A DNA stretch of 64,000 nt from Chromatiales bacterium (lineage in GTDB: Bacteria > Pseudomonadota > Gammaproteobacteria > Chromatiales > Chromatiaceae), in assembly GCA_028284585.1 (NCBI GenBank), contig JANQRK010000085.1:1-64000 (forward strand), in the 5' to 3' direction. The notes below the pieces were generated by a model. The model had not been told where the DNA came from. It saw nothing but the letters and a program-made list of their open reading frames with translations, and did no database searches. A program made the translations under genes and the position numbers. Shown one piece after another: positions 16,321 to 25,696 of the stretch (the stretch's first letter is position 1; every line of letters begins with the position of its first letter).

Positions 16321-16713
16321 TCAGTCTCCGAATACGACCAAGCGATCGGCCAGGATCGCAGCCTCGACCAGCTGGCCCAGCCCCGAGATCCTAAACCTTG
16401 GTGCGATATTGGTCGCGTCCTTGGCGTTGCGCTTCGCCTCGCCGTCATCGACCAGGCCGCGGCGTTGCGCCGCAGCGACGCACAGCACCAGGTCGAGGTC
16501 GTAGGCCTCGGCCAGATCGACCCAACGCGCGACGACATTGCGGTCGTCCTGCGGCGGCGTCGTCAGCCGTGAGCCGTTGTACACGCCATCGTGATAGAAG
16601 AACACACGGCACACCTCATGGCCTTTCTCCAAGGCGGCCTTGGCGAAGTGATAGGCCGAGTCGCTGGCCTGATGTTGATAGGGCCCCTCGTTTACCTGTA
16701 TTGCCAGTTTCAT
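16321..16713 (-). CDS. dsrE: DsrE, sulfurtransferase active subunit (TusD-like)
   Basis: The 130-residue protein shows LAIQVNEGPYQHQASDSAYHF at the N-terminus and the active cysteine at C78 (LDLVLCVAAAQRRG), the same position as in Allochromatium vinosum DsrE. It accepts persulfide sulfur from upstream carriers such as TusA and passes it to DsrC. It is the first gene of the block here. Upstream is a divergent glycosyltransferase gene rather than dsrAB, so the usual dsrAB-EFH order is broken. A GGAGG sequence lies 12 bases before the ATG. Confidence 0.95.
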   Translation of the reverse strand: MKLAIQVNEGPYQHQASDSAYHFAKAALEKGHEVCRVFFYHDGVYNGSRLTTPPQDDRNVVARWVDLAEAYDLDLVLCVAAAQRRGLVDDGEAKRNAKDATNIAPRFRISGLGQLVEAAILADRLVVFGD

Positions 16714-16827
16714 CGCTCGATCTTGACCTCCGGGTGGCCGGGAACCGGCCGCCCACCCTGCCGTGACGCCGAATCGTCATATAAAGTTAATGTCTGTGTA
16801 TTATGACTGGGCTGTCATACGCCAGCC
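16714..16827. promoter_or_regulatory. Divergent promoter region between dsrE and the glycosyltransferase gene
   Basis: These 114 bases separate two divergent genes, so they must contain a promoter for each, including the one for the dsr block. An AT-rich core at about 16780-16806 (catataaagttaatg, tgtattatgac) contains -10-like hexamers on both strands, including TATTAT for the plus strand. I cannot pair them with convincing -35 boxes. The GC-rich hairpin gtggccggg-aa-ccggccgccca lies nearer dsrE and could be part of its leader. Confidence 0.5.
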
Positions 16828-18015
16828 ATGCGAATCCTGAAGCTATCGGATGTCTACTTCCCGCGCGTCAACGGCGTCTCCACCTCGATCCGCACTTTCG
16901 CCCATGAGCTGCAACGGCAGGGGCACACAGTCACCCTGATCGCCCCCCAATACCCCAGTGAACTCGAGGACAGCTTCGAGATCATCCGCATCCCTTCGCG
17001 CTATCTGTTTGTCGACCCCGAAGACCGCCTGATGCGACGTGGGGAACTACGCCGGCTGCTACCGCACCTGCGCGAGCGTCGCTTCGACATCGTCCATGTG
17101 CATACGCCGTTTGCCGCCCACTATGCAGGTATCTGGCTGGGCCGTCAGCTCGGCCTGCCAGTCATCGAGACCTACCACACCTATTTCGAGGAATACCTGG
17201 ATAGCTACCTGCCCTGGCTGCACCGCAACAGCTTGCGTTATCTAGCGCGCCGCTTTTCGCGCAGCCAATGCAGCGCAGTCGACGCGATCGTGGTCCCGAC
17301 CCGACCCATGCTAGACATACTGCGCGGTTACGGCATCCAGACCCCGGCCGAGGTTATCCCGACCGGGATACCGTCCGGGGCCTTCAGCAATGGTGACGGA
17401 CGACGCTTCCGAGCCCGGCACGGCATCACCAACGAGCGCCGCGTGATGCTCTACGTCGGGCGCGTGGCACATGAGAAAAACATCGATTTCCTGGTGCACG
17501 TCGCCGACCACGTGCGCCGCTCCCATCCGCAGATCTTGCTGTTGATCGCCGGTGAGGGCCCGGCCTCAGGTCACTTACACCGCCTCAGTCGCTCACTGGA
17601 TCTGGCCGAGCATGTGCTGTTCGTCGGCTACCTGGCGCGCAACCAGGACCTGCCCGACTGCTATGCGGCCGGCGATCTGTTCGCCTTCGCCTCGCGCACC
17701 GAGACCCAGGGCCTGGTGCTGCTCGAGGCGATGCAGGCCGGTACACCCGTCGTGACTACCGCGGTGTTGGGCACGGCCGAAGTGATGGCCGATGGTCGCA
17801 GCGGATTGGTCGCCGCTGAACAGATAGACGATTTCGCCGCCAAGGTGTGCCGTGTGCTCGACGACGCCGAACTGCACGCCAGACTGCGCCGCGAGGCGGT
17901 TGCCAAGGCCGCCGAATGGAGTGCCCCAGCGACCACCGAGCGCCTGCTGCGACTGTATGCGGCACAGACCAGCGCCATAGAGGACGCCAGGGTGCTGCCT
18001 TCTCGACAGACCTGA
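16828..18015 (+). CDS. GT4-family glycosyltransferase
   Basis: At 395 residues it has the full GT-B architecture. The N-terminal acceptor domain begins MRILKLSDVYFPRVNGVSTS, with GHTVTLIAP and the VHVHTPF strand. The C-terminal nucleotide-sugar domain has VMLYVGRVAHEKN and the EX7E-type SRTETQGLVLLEAMQAGTPVV. It is related to phosphatidylinositol-mannosyltransferase-like and diglycosyl-lipid enzymes, but the acceptor cannot be read from the sequence. It converges on an LpxH-like phosphoesterase gene with only 22 bases between, a pairing that suggests a common role in envelope glycolipid metabolism. Confidence 0.9.
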   Translation: MRILKLSDVYFPRVNGVSTSIRTFAHELQRQGHTVTLIAPQYPSELEDSFEIIRIPSRYLFVDPEDRLMRRGELRRLLPHLRERRFDIVHVHTPFAAHYAGIWLGRQLGLPVIETYHTYFEEYLDSYLPWLHRNSLRYLARRFSRSQCSAVDAIVVPTRPMLDILRGYGIQTPAEVIPTGIPSGAFSNGDGRRFRARHGITNERRVMLYVGRVAHEKNIDFLVHVADHVRRSHPQILLLIAGEGPASGHLHRLSRSLDLAEHVLFVGYLARNQDLPDCYAAGDLFAFASRTETQGLVLLEAMQAGTPVVTTAVLGTAEVMADGRSGLVAAEQIDDFAAKVCRVLDDAELHARLRREAVAKAAEWSAPATTERLLRLYAAQTSAIEDARVLPSRQT

Positions 18016-18037
18016 GGCAGGCCGAGTGATGCCTGAA

Positions 18038-18907
18038 TCAGCCGGCCCAGCGGACCGGTTCCGCCAAGTCGGCAAGCGCCGTGCGCGACATCACCTCATC
18101 CCAACGCAAGAGTTCGAGACCACCATCGAAATGCTCGACGATGGCGGTGTTGCTCTCTACCCAGTCACCACAGTTGTGGTAGGCGACACCGTCGATCTCG
18201 CGAATCCCTGCGTGGTGAATATGGCCGCAGATCACACCGTCAAAACCACCACGTTTGGCGTCCCGCGCCACCGCTTCCTCGAAGCTGGTGATGTAGTTCG
18301 CCGCATTCTTGACCCTGCGTTTCAGCGAGCCGGTGAGCGACCAGTAGTCCATACCGAGACGCCGGCGCACCAGGTCGAGATAGCGATTGCCGGCCAGTAA
18401 GCCATCGTAGACATGGCTGCCGAGCTTGGCTAACCAGGGGTGGCAGACGATCACACCATCGAAGCGATCGCCATGCAGGATCAACAAGCGGCGTCCGTCC
18501 CGTGTCTCGTGGACTGCCTCTTCGACGATCCGCAAGTTACCGAACTGGGTATCCGCATGGTCGCGAAAGACCTCATCGTGGTTGCCCGGCACGAATACCA
18601 CACGTGTCCCGTGCTTGGCCTTGCCGAGGATGGTACGGATCACATTGTTGTGGGACTGCGGCCAGAACAGGCCCCGCTTCATGCTCCATACATCGATGAT
18701 GTCGCCTACCAAATAGAGGGTCTCACACTGGGTGCAGTGCAGGAAATCCAACAGCCGATCGGCGCTACAACCGCGATAGCCCAAATGGACGTCTGAGATC
18801 CACACCGTACGCACCCGCATGGGGCTGAGCCAACTGACGTTTTCCATCATTAAATTACCACCCGTCTCCGAATAAGACATGGGCAGTCTCACGGCATGCG
18901 ATTTCAT
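18038..18907 (-). CDS. LpxH-like metallophosphoesterase (UDP-2,3-diacylglucosamine diphosphatase family)
   Basis: The 289-residue protein has all five metallophosphoesterase blocks: ISDVHLGYRG, LVGDIIDVW, VPGNHDEVF, LHGDRFD and CGHIHHAGI. It is longer than E. coli LpxH (240) and resembles the LpxH-like branch common in Proteobacteria. The start is uncertain: ATG codons also occur at residues 20-21 (MMENVSW) after a GGGTGG sequence, and homologues begin near there. It probably hydrolyses a UDP-sugar or glycolipid pyrophosphate at the membrane. It is convergent with the GT4 gene. Confidence 0.88.
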   Translation of the reverse strand: MKSHAVRLPMSYSETGGNLMMENVSWLSPMRVRTVWISDVHLGYRGCSADRLLDFLHCTQCETLYLVGDIIDVWSMKRGLFWPQSHNNVIRTILGKAKHGTRVVFVPGNHDEVFRDHADTQFGNLRIVEEAVHETRDGRRLLILHGDRFDGVIVCHPWLAKLGSHVYDGLLAGNRYLDLVRRRLGMDYWSLTGSLKRRVKNAANYITSFEEAVARDAKRGGFDGVICGHIHHAGIREIDGVAYHNCGDWVESNTAIVEHFDGGLELLRWDEVMSRTALADLAEPVRWAG

Positions 18908-19140
18908 CCAGGTGACACTTAAGTGAAGGCGCTATGTATGGCCGCGAGTTCAACGCAGGGAGCGCGAACGGTTAGCCCAATGCGCTGGCTGGCTGCGACG
19001 CATTCGTATTAGAATACTGTTATCTTATGAAACTTAGCGGACCCGCCCAACAGCCGGGTTACCGCGCTTGGGCGGGGTTGACCTGGCCGGTCCGGGTTCC
19101 CATCCTCTCGCGGTCCAAGCAGAATTTTGTAGGAGTCACG

Positions 19141-20184
19141 ATGCGGCCCGCCCAACTGCTCACAATCCTCGATCGTGAGTTTTCCAGCACGCGCCAAGGC
19201 CACCACACCCCGGTCATGCTGTGGGGACCGCCCGGCGTCGGCAAGTCGGACATTGTGCGTCAAACGGGCGTTCGTCATGGGGCGCCGGTGATCGACATCA
19301 GGCTGTCGCAGATGGAACCCAGCGACCTGCGCGGAATCCCCTTTCGTAACGGCGACTATGTCGAGTGGGCGGCCCCCGCAATCTTGCCCGATGCCCAGCG
19401 CCACGGTGAACTTGGGGTCTTGTTCTTGGACGAGATCACCTCGGCACCGCCCAGCGTCTCGGCCGCCGCCTACCAATTGATACTCGACCGTCGCCTCGGC
19501 GAGTACGAGGTGCCGCCCGGCTGGGCGATTTTCGCCGCGGGTAATCGCCAGGGCGACCGTGGTGTGACTTACACAATGCCGGCGCCACTGGCCAACCGCT
19601 TTTCGCATTTCGATGTCGACACCCACCTCGACGACTGGGTGGGCTGGGCCTACCAGAACACGATCGACGAGCGAGTGATCGGCTTTTTGCGTTTTCGCCC
19701 CGAGCTGCTGTTCGAATTCGATCCAGCGCACAATCCGGTCGCCTTCCCCTCGCCGCGCTCGTGGGAGTTTGCCCACCGCAGCCTGAAAAAATTCGGCGAC
19801 CACGACGATCTACTGCGTGGCGCCTTGCAGGCCTGTGTCGGCCCGGCAGCCGGGATCGAGCTGGCCGCCTTCATCGAGAGCGTGGACAAAATGCCGGACC
19901 TCGACGACATCCTCGACGGTCAGGAAGTCCCGGTACCCGACGAGATCGATCTGCAATACGCCATCGCAGCAGCCTTGGTCGGACGTGCCATCCGCGCCCA
20001 AGAATACAAAGACGGTGTTCAGGTCATCGGCTGCATCCTCGACTATGCCGGGCGCTTTCCACAGCGCGAGATGGGCGTGATGCTGGTCTCAGACCTGCAC
20101 CGCGCAATTGGAGATATCTTGTTCGAAGTCCCCGAGTTCGAGACTTGGGCGAGCGCGGTGGCCGATGTGATGCTGCACGAGTAG
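19141..20184 (+). CDS. MoxR-type AAA+ ATPase
   Basis: The protein has 347 residues from the ATG at 19141, which follows GTAGGAG. An upstream in-frame ATG at 19027 has no good ribosome site. It shows Walker A GPPGVGKS (29-36), Walker B LFLDE (94-98), and the sensor region WAIFAAGNRQGDRG with PAPLANRF as the arginine-finger area. MoxR ATPases act as chaperones that remodel or metal-load partners carrying VWA domains. Here the partner is the next gene, 12 bases downstream. This pairing is analogous to RavA-ViaA and NorQ-NorD, though the substrate is unknown. Confidence 0.92.
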   Translation: MRPAQLLTILDREFSSTRQGHHTPVMLWGPPGVGKSDIVRQTGVRHGAPVIDIRLSQMEPSDLRGIPFRNGDYVEWAAPAILPDAQRHGELGVLFLDEITSAPPSVSAAAYQLILDRRLGEYEVPPGWAIFAAGNRQGDRGVTYTMPAPLANRFSHFDVDTHLDDWVGWAYQNTIDERVIGFLRFRPELLFEFDPAHNPVAFPSPRSWEFAHRSLKKFGDHDDLLRGALQACVGPAAGIELAAFIESVDKMPDLDDILDGQEVPVPDEIDLQYAIAAALVGRAIRAQEYKDGVQVIGCILDYAGRFPQREMGVMLVSDLHRAIGDILFEVPEFETWASAVADVMLHE

Positions 20185-20196
20185 GGACGAAACGCT

Positions 20197-21777
20197 ATGC
20201 CCCAGAGCATGCCCGTAGACAATGACGCCATCGAGACCAAGTTGGCAGCGGCACGCACCCGATTGATTCTCGACAAGCCCTTTCTCGGTGCCTTGGTCAT
20301 GCGTCTGCCATTGACCGCGGCCGATGCGAGCTGGTGCCCGACCACGGCCACCGACGCACGCAAGCTGTATTACAATCCGGTGTTCATCGATTCGTTGTCT
20401 ATGTCCCAGACCCAGTTCATGCTGGCACACGAGGCGCTGCATTGCGCCTTGTCGCATTTCGCGCGGCGCCAGCATCGTGACGGTCCGCGTTGGGACCTGG
20501 CCTGCGACTATGCGATCAATCCGATGCTGCTCGAAGACGGCCTGAAACCACCGCCGGAATGCGAGGTATTCGGCGAGTTCCACGGCATGACCGCCGAAGA
20601 GATCTACCCGCTGCTGCGCGAAAACGAAGACAAAGAGACCATCGATCGACACCTGTTCGATCCGGACAGCCAGGCCCAGGGCGAAGGTGGACAGCGCGGC
20701 GACAACCCCCTGAGCCCGGTGGACCAACGCGAATCATCCGAGGAAGAGCCGGGTGAGGGTCAACAGAACGACCAGCGAGGCCAGCAGGATGCATCGCCGC
20801 AGCAACGAGACGACCAGCAGGCCCAGGAAGAGCGCGAACCCTCCGAGCAGGAAGACGCCGGTGACAGCGGGCCGGTAGGGCACCGCAAGCAGAAGGCCGA
20901 GTCAACAGAACCGCCCGGTGAACAGCCGGAACCGCACGATGAACCACAACCCTCGAACCGCAATGTCGGCGATGGCGGGCCGACCGATCGACGCAATCAG
21001 CAAGGCGACGGTGCACCGCGACTCGAAAGCGCATCGCCCGACCAAGGGGGCGATCCGCAAGCCACGGGGTCGTCGGCGGACGCCTCGGCGACCGAAGACC
21101 AGCATCAGGGTAATGGCGGCGATACCCCGCCACCGCTGAGCAACGAAGAGCGCGACACATTGGAGGTGCAATGGCAGCAACGCCTGGCCGGCGCCGCGCA
21201 GCAGGCGCGCCTGGCCGGCAAACTGGGCCACAGCATGGCACGCCTGGTCGATCACCTGCTACAGCCACAGCTGCCCTGGCGCATGATGCTGGCGCGCTAT
21301 ATGACCGCGGTGGCGCGCGACGATTTCAGCTATACCCGGCCCTCGCGCCGTGAGGGCAGCGCGATACTGCCATCGCTCAAGAGCGCCGGTGTCGAGCTCG
21401 CCGTGGCGGTCGATACCAGCGGTTCCATCGGCGGCGAAGAGATCAGTGAGTTCCTTACCGAGGTTTCCGCCCTCAAGGGCCAGCTACGGGCACGGGTGTC
21501 GCTTCTGGCCTGCGACGATGAGCTGTCCGAGGAAAGCCCCTTGATATTCGAGCCATGGGAAGACTTCTGCAGCCCGGATGAACTCCACGGTGGTGGCGGC
21601 ACCGACTTCAGGCCAGTGTTCGAGTGGATCAGCAGCCAAGGACGCGACCCTGAACTGCTGCTGTATTTCACCGACGCCCGCGGCCGTTTCCCGAAAAAAG
21701 AACCGAACTATCCGGTACTCTGGCTGGTCAAGGGTAAGGAGCCCGTCCCATGGGGACAGCGTATACAACTCAACTGA
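20197..21777 (+). CDS. DUF2201 protein: metallopeptidase-like domain plus VWA-like domain
   Basis: The protein has 526 residues. The N-terminal domain (1-160) carries HEALH (78-82) and a further His at 87, a metallopeptidase-type zinc site. A long Gln/Glu/Asp/Pro-rich disordered linker follows (about 165-320). The C-terminal VWA-like domain contains a MIDAS-type VDTSGSIGGEE (about 403-413), FRPVFEWI and LLYFTDARG. This is the DUF2201 architecture usually encoded next to a MoxR ATPase, as here. It likely forms a two-component chaperone with the preceding ATPase in the cytoplasm. Whether it has peptidase activity is unknown. Confidence 0.9.
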   Translation: MPQSMPVDNDAIETKLAAARTRLILDKPFLGALVMRLPLTAADASWCPTTATDARKLYYNPVFIDSLSMSQTQFMLAHEALHCALSHFARRQHRDGPRWDLACDYAINPMLLEDGLKPPPECEVFGEFHGMTAEEIYPLLRENEDKETIDRHLFDPDSQAQGEGGQRGDNPLSPVDQRESSEEEPGEGQQNDQRGQQDASPQQRDDQQAQEEREPSEQEDAGDSGPVGHRKQKAESTEPPGEQPEPHDEPQPSNRNVGDGGPTDRRNQQGDGAPRLESASPDQGGDPQATGSSADASATEDQHQGNGGDTPPPLSNEERDTLEVQWQQRLAGAAQQARLAGKLGHSMARLVDHLLQPQLPWRMMLARYMTAVARDDFSYTRPSRREGSAILPSLKSAGVELAVAVDTSGSIGGEEISEFLTEVSALKGQLRARVSLLACDDELSEESPLIFEPWEDFCSPDELHGGGGTDFRPVFEWISSQGRDPELLLYFTDARGRFPKKEPNYPVLWLVKGKEPVPWGQRIQLN

Positions 21778-21814
21778 CCAGGCTACCGGCGGGATGATAA
21801 GCCCGCCGAGGCAA

Positions 21815-23284
21815 ATGCACTCACCCAGCTCGCAACCGCTATTCACTCGGCTGATCCTGTGCGCCCTGTTGTTGATTACCCCAGTCACACCTACTTGGGC
21901 ACTCGACACCCGGCTACCGGATCTCGGCAACTCCGCCGGTGGCCTGATGACCCCGAAGCAGGAACGCGACTTGGGCCGGGCCTTCATGCGCCATGTGCGG
22001 GGCTCGCAAAAGGTCATGGACGACCCAGTCCTCATCGACTATGTCCAACACCTTGGGCAAAAGCTCGTGGATGCCAGTGGTGCACGCGGTACCCCGTTCA
22101 ATTTCTTTTTGATCGACGATCCGCAGATCAATGCTTTCGCCGGCCCTGGCGGTTACATCGGCATCTTCACCGGCCTGCTGCTGACCGCCGAAACCGAGAG
22201 CGAGTTGGCGGCGGTCATGGCCCACGAGATCGCGCATGTGACCCAACAGCACTTGTTGCGGGCTTGGGAGTCGACCAGCCAAATGAGCATCCCGAACGCG
22301 GCAATCCTACTCGCCGCGATCGCACTGGGTGCTGCCGCCGGTGGCGGCGATGCTGCGGCCGCCGCGGCCGTGGGAAGCCAGGCGGCACTGATCCAACAGC
22401 AAATCAACTTCACTCGGGCCAACGAGCAAGAGGCCGACCGCGTGGGTATCGATATCCTCGCCGAAGCCGGCTTCGAACCGCGCGCAATGCCGTCGTTTTT
22501 CGACCGATTGGGCAAGGCCAACCGGGTCTATGCCACCAAGCTGCCCGAATTCTTGCTCACCCACCCAGTCACCAGCAATCGCACGGCAGATGCCCTTGGC
22601 CGTGCCGAAAAGTTTCCCTACCGACAGACCGCCGACGACCTGCGTTATCACCTGGCACGGATCAATCTGATTCAACGCCGCTTCGACCGACCACAAGACG
22701 CGGTACGGGAATTGCGATTGATGCTCGAAGACGGCCGGTTCCGCAATGAAACGGCGGTGCGCTACGGTATCGCGTTGGCCAAGCTGCGCGCCGACCAGCT
22801 AGACGCGGCGGCGCAGGACATCGACGCCTTGCTCGTGAAGCAGCCCGACATCGTTGAATTCATCGTCGCCCGGGCACAGGTCGACCTCGAACGCGGGGCA
22901 AACAGTGGCGCCTTGAAACGACTCAAGACCGCGTTGACCGCGGCGCCGGGCAATTATGCGCTCAATCTGAGCTATGCAGAAACCGCACTGGCCCTGGGCA
23001 AGGCCAGCGCGGCCGAGAAGCAGTTGCGTCGCTTCCTCGACTTTCGCGGCGATGAACCACGTGTCTTCCAACTGCTGGCACGCGCCGCCGGCGAGCAAGG
23101 CCGACGCGTGCAGGGCCATTCGTATCTTGCCGAGTTCTACCATCTGACCGGCGAACTCGAAAGCGCCATCCTGCAAATCGAGATCGCCCTGAAGCAGCCC
23201 CAATTGAGCTTCTACGATGCGTCAAAACTGGAAGCCAAGTTGACCGCATTAAAGGCCGAACAAAAGGCCGAGGAAGAACGCTAG
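21815..23284 (+). CDS. bepA: M48-family periplasmic metalloprotease with TPR domain, BepA-like
   Basis: The protein has 489 residues from ATG 21815. Upstream in-frame starts run into the preceding gene and lack a signal. A Sec signal peptide (residues 1-29, ending PTWA) directs it to the periplasm. The zinc site HEIAH lies near residue 135 with EQEADRVG as the third ligand helix, and the C-terminal half is built of tetratricopeptide repeats (about 265-470). BepA assists outer-membrane assembly of LptD and degrades misfolded barrel proteins. It ends before the sox block with a 229-base gap that probably holds the sox promoter. Confidence 0.9.
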   Translation: MHSPSSQPLFTRLILCALLLITPVTPTWALDTRLPDLGNSAGGLMTPKQERDLGRAFMRHVRGSQKVMDDPVLIDYVQHLGQKLVDASGARGTPFNFFLIDDPQINAFAGPGGYIGIFTGLLLTAETESELAAVMAHEIAHVTQQHLLRAWESTSQMSIPNAAILLAAIALGAAAGGGDAAAAAAVGSQAALIQQQINFTRANEQEADRVGIDILAEAGFEPRAMPSFFDRLGKANRVYATKLPEFLLTHPVTSNRTADALGRAEKFPYRQTADDLRYHLARINLIQRRFDRPQDAVRELRLMLEDGRFRNETAVRYGIALAKLRADQLDAAAQDIDALLVKQPDIVEFIVARAQVDLERGANSGALKRLKTALTAAPGNYALNLSYAETALALGKASAAEKQLRRFLDFRGDEPRVFQLLARAAGEQGRRVQGHSYLAEFYHLTGELESAILQIEIALKQPQLSFYDASKLEAKLTALKAEQKAEEER

Positions 23285-23513
23285 ATCCGCGATCAATAGC
23301 CTATTCGACCAAGGTTTTTTTATCCATTCGTTCGCCTTGCACGGTGCTTGCCAAAGCAATCCGTTCGATTATGCTAACGGCACAACCCTGGGATGTGGGT
23401 CGCGCGGATCGTGAGTAAACACGATTTGGAGACATCGGCCCCAGAGAAAGCCGAGTCCTGAACGGCGCCACCAAAACCCCACAGCCCGCCACGAAACCTA
23501 TAGGAGGATTGCG

Positions 23514-23882
23514 ATGCGGAATACCGCAAGATGGGCGACGATGGCCGCCGCACTGGCCATCGCCATCGTCGGTAGCGGCCTACCGCTAGCGGCCATAGCT
23601 GCCGATACCGACGCGGTCGCATTCGGTAAGCAAGTCGCGTTCGACCGTAAGAAGGGCAATTGCCTCGCTTGCCATGTGATGGATGACGGCGAAAGTCCCG
23701 GCAACATCGGTCCGCCGTTGATCGCCATGAAGGCACGCTTCCCCGACCGCGCCAGACTGCGCGCCCAAGTCTGGGATGCGCAAGTCGCCAACCCGGGCAC
23801 CCGCATGCCCCCGTTTGGCAAGCATCAGGCACTGTCCGAGAAAGAGATCGACGCCATCGTCGACTATCTGTACACCCTCTGA
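23514..23882 (+). CDS. soxX: SoxX, monoheme cytochrome c
   Basis: The protein has 122 residues with a signal peptide (1-29). One heme site CLACH (50-54) and the distal methionine M98 in GTRMPPFG match class SoxX. It pairs with SoxA to join thiosulfate to the SoxY cysteine oxidatively in the periplasm and passes electrons to a small cytochrome. GGAGG lies well placed before the ATG. It is the first gene of soxXYZA. Confidence 0.95.
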   Translation: MRNTARWATMAAALAIAIVGSGLPLAAIAADTDAVAFGKQVAFDRKKGNCLACHVMDDGESPGNIGPPLIAMKARFPDRARLRAQVWDAQVANPGTRMPPFGKHQALSEKEIDAIVDYLYTL

Positions 23883-23924
23883 CGGCCATAGGGTCTCGAT
23901 CCAGTTCAGTTAGGAGAAATTGCC

Positions 23925-24401
23925 ATGACTACGAACATCAAACGCCGGGTCCTATTGAAAGGCTCCGTCGCTGCTGGCACCTTGGGCCTCGTGGCCAGTG
24001 CCGGCCTGCTCACCCCCCGCACCGTGATCGCGGCATGGAACGAAGCCGCATTCAAGGCCGAGAGTGTGGACGACGCACTCAATGCAGCCATGGGCGAGGC
24101 CAGCAGCGCGGCCAGCGACTCGATCAAGATCAAGGCCCCGGACATCGCCGAAAACGGTGCTGTCGTGCCGGTGTCGGTATCTACAGACATGCAGGGCGTA
24201 GAGTCCATCGCGTTACTGGCGGAGGGCAACAACAGTCCCTTGGTCGCGACCTTCTCGCTCGGTGAAGGTGCGCAGCCCAATGTTTCTACCCGCATCAAGA
24301 TGGGCAAGACCAGCGACGTGATCGCGGTTGTCAAATCCGGCGGCAAGCTGCATTCGGCCCGCAAGAGCATCAAAGTGACCATCGGCGGCTGTGGTGGTTG
24401 A
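23925..24401 (+). CDS. soxY: SoxY, sulfur-carrier subunit
   Basis: The 158-residue protein has a Tat signal (KRRVLLKGSVAAG) and the C-terminal swinging arm VTIGGCGG, whose cysteine carries sulfur intermediates. It dimerises with SoxZ and is exported with it. The gene has a good TAGGAG sequence and lies 42 bases after soxX. It is of normal length and composition, with all family features present. Confidence 0.96.
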   Translation: MTTNIKRRVLLKGSVAAGTLGLVASAGLLTPRTVIAAWNEAAFKAESVDDALNAAMGEASSAASDSIKIKAPDIAENGAVVPVSVSTDMQGVESIALLAEGNNSPLVATFSLGEGAQPNVSTRIKMGKTSDVIAVVKSGGKLHSARKSIKVTIGGCGG

Positions 24402-24453
24402 TCACTAGCCAATCCAGATCGGCAACCGCAACCGTTTAACGAGGTAAACATCC

Positions 24454-24768
24454 ATGGCGAAAAGCATCAAGATCCGCGCCAGACTCAAAGGCGACGTAAC
24501 CACGGTCAAGTGTCTGATAACCCATCCGATGGAGACCGGCCTGCGAAAAGACAGCAAGACCGGCGAGCTGATCCCGGCGCATTTCATCAATGAGGTCGCC
24601 GCCGAGCACGGCGGCAACACAGTGATGTCTGCGAACTGGGGCGTCGGTGTCTCCAAGAATCCCTATTTCTCGTTCACCTTCAAAGGTGGCGCCAAGGGAG
24701 ACGAAGTGAAGATCAGCTGGCAGGACAACAAAGGTAACTCGGACTCGCGCGCCGAGCAGATAAAATAA
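24454..24768 (+). CDS. soxZ: SoxZ, sulfur-carrier scaffold subunit
   Basis: This 104-residue immunoglobulin-like protein has no signal of its own and travels with SoxY through Tat. Recognisable segments are KIRARLKGDVTTVKCLITHPM, DSKTGELIPAHFI and WGVGVSKNPYFSFTFKG. It holds SoxY and presents its arm to SoxAX and SoxB. It lies 52 bases after soxY in the same transcript. Confidence 0.96.
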   Translation: MAKSIKIRARLKGDVTTVKCLITHPMETGLRKDSKTGELIPAHFINEVAAEHGGNTVMSANWGVGVSKNPYFSFTFKGGAKGDEVKISWQDNKGNSDSRAEQIK

Positions 24769-24840
24769 ACCACGGGGCAGCCGACGCATCGCGCCGCAGC
24801 TCGGGTGCGCAGCAGCGCTCACTGGGAGGAAAAATTACCG

Positions 24841-25689
24841 ATGAAATTCACCAAACTGACCCTGGCGGCAATCTGCGCGCTCATTGCAGCCGCCGCCATG
24901 GCAGACAAAAAGGCCTCCGAGACCTCGCCCAGCGAGGACCTCAGTGTCTACCGCGACTACTTCGCCAAGCGCTTTCCCGGTGTCCCGTTGAACGAATTCG
25001 GCAATGGCGTCTACTCAATTGATCGCGTTTCACGCGACAGCTGGGAGGCCATCGAGGAGTTTCCTCCTTACGAACCCATGATCGAGGCCGGAGAGGCCTT
25101 CTGGAACCAGAAGTTCGCCAATGGCAAATCGCTAGGCAGTTGCTTCGATGGCAACCCGGCACAACGGACCAACTACCCGCACTGGAATGCCGAACGCAAG
25201 ATGGTCATGACCCTACCGCTGGCGATCAACGAGTGCCTAATCGCCAACGGCGAAACTGCTTTGAATTACAAGAAGGGCAAGATCGCCGATGTGCTGGCCT
25301 ATATGTCGTACGAGTCGCGCGGCCAGAAGATCAACGTCGAGGTCCCGGACGACCCAGATGCACTGGCTGCCTATAGCGCTGGCAAGAGTTTTTACTTCGC
25401 GCGCCGTGGACAACTCAATTTCTCCTGCGCGCAATGCCATATGGAAAGTGCAGGCATGTACGTGCGCACCGACATCCTGAGCCCGGCGGTCGGTCATGCG
25501 TCAGGATGGCCGGTCTACCGCTCGAAGTGGGGCGAACTCGGTACACTACACCGTCGGTTCAGTGGATGTAACAAGCAGGTTCGTGCCAAGCCGTTCGCAG
25601 CGCAGAGCGAGCAATACCGCAACCTCGAGTACTTCTTGACTCACATGAGCAATGGTATCGAGTACAACGGCCCATCGGCACGCAAGTAA
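24841..25689 (+). CDS. soxA: SoxA, mono-heme type cytochrome c
   Basis: The protein has 282 residues from ATG 24841, which follows GGGAGG; a start 12 codons earlier lacks this. A signal peptide covers 1-21. Only one heme site is present (CAQCH 196-200). The N-terminal domain has C101 and C132 where diheme SoxA would bind a first heme, probably forming a disulfide instead. C243 (SGCNKQVRAKP) is the catalytic cysteine that ligates the heme, often as a persulfide. This is the mono-heme form known in Chromatiaceae. No soxK, soxL or soxB follows; a hairpin and convergent genes come next. Confidence 0.95.
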   Translation: MKFTKLTLAAICALIAAAAMADKKASETSPSEDLSVYRDYFAKRFPGVPLNEFGNGVYSIDRVSRDSWEAIEEFPPYEPMIEAGEAFWNQKFANGKSLGSCFDGNPAQRTNYPHWNAERKMVMTLPLAINECLIANGETALNYKKGKIADVLAYMSYESRGQKINVEVPDDPDALAAYSAGKSFYFARRGQLNFSCAQCHMESAGMYVRTDILSPAVGHASGWPVYRSKWGELGTLHRRFSGCNKQVRAKPFAAQSEQYRNLEYFLTHMSNGIEYNGPSARK

Positions 25690-25696
25690 GGATCGA

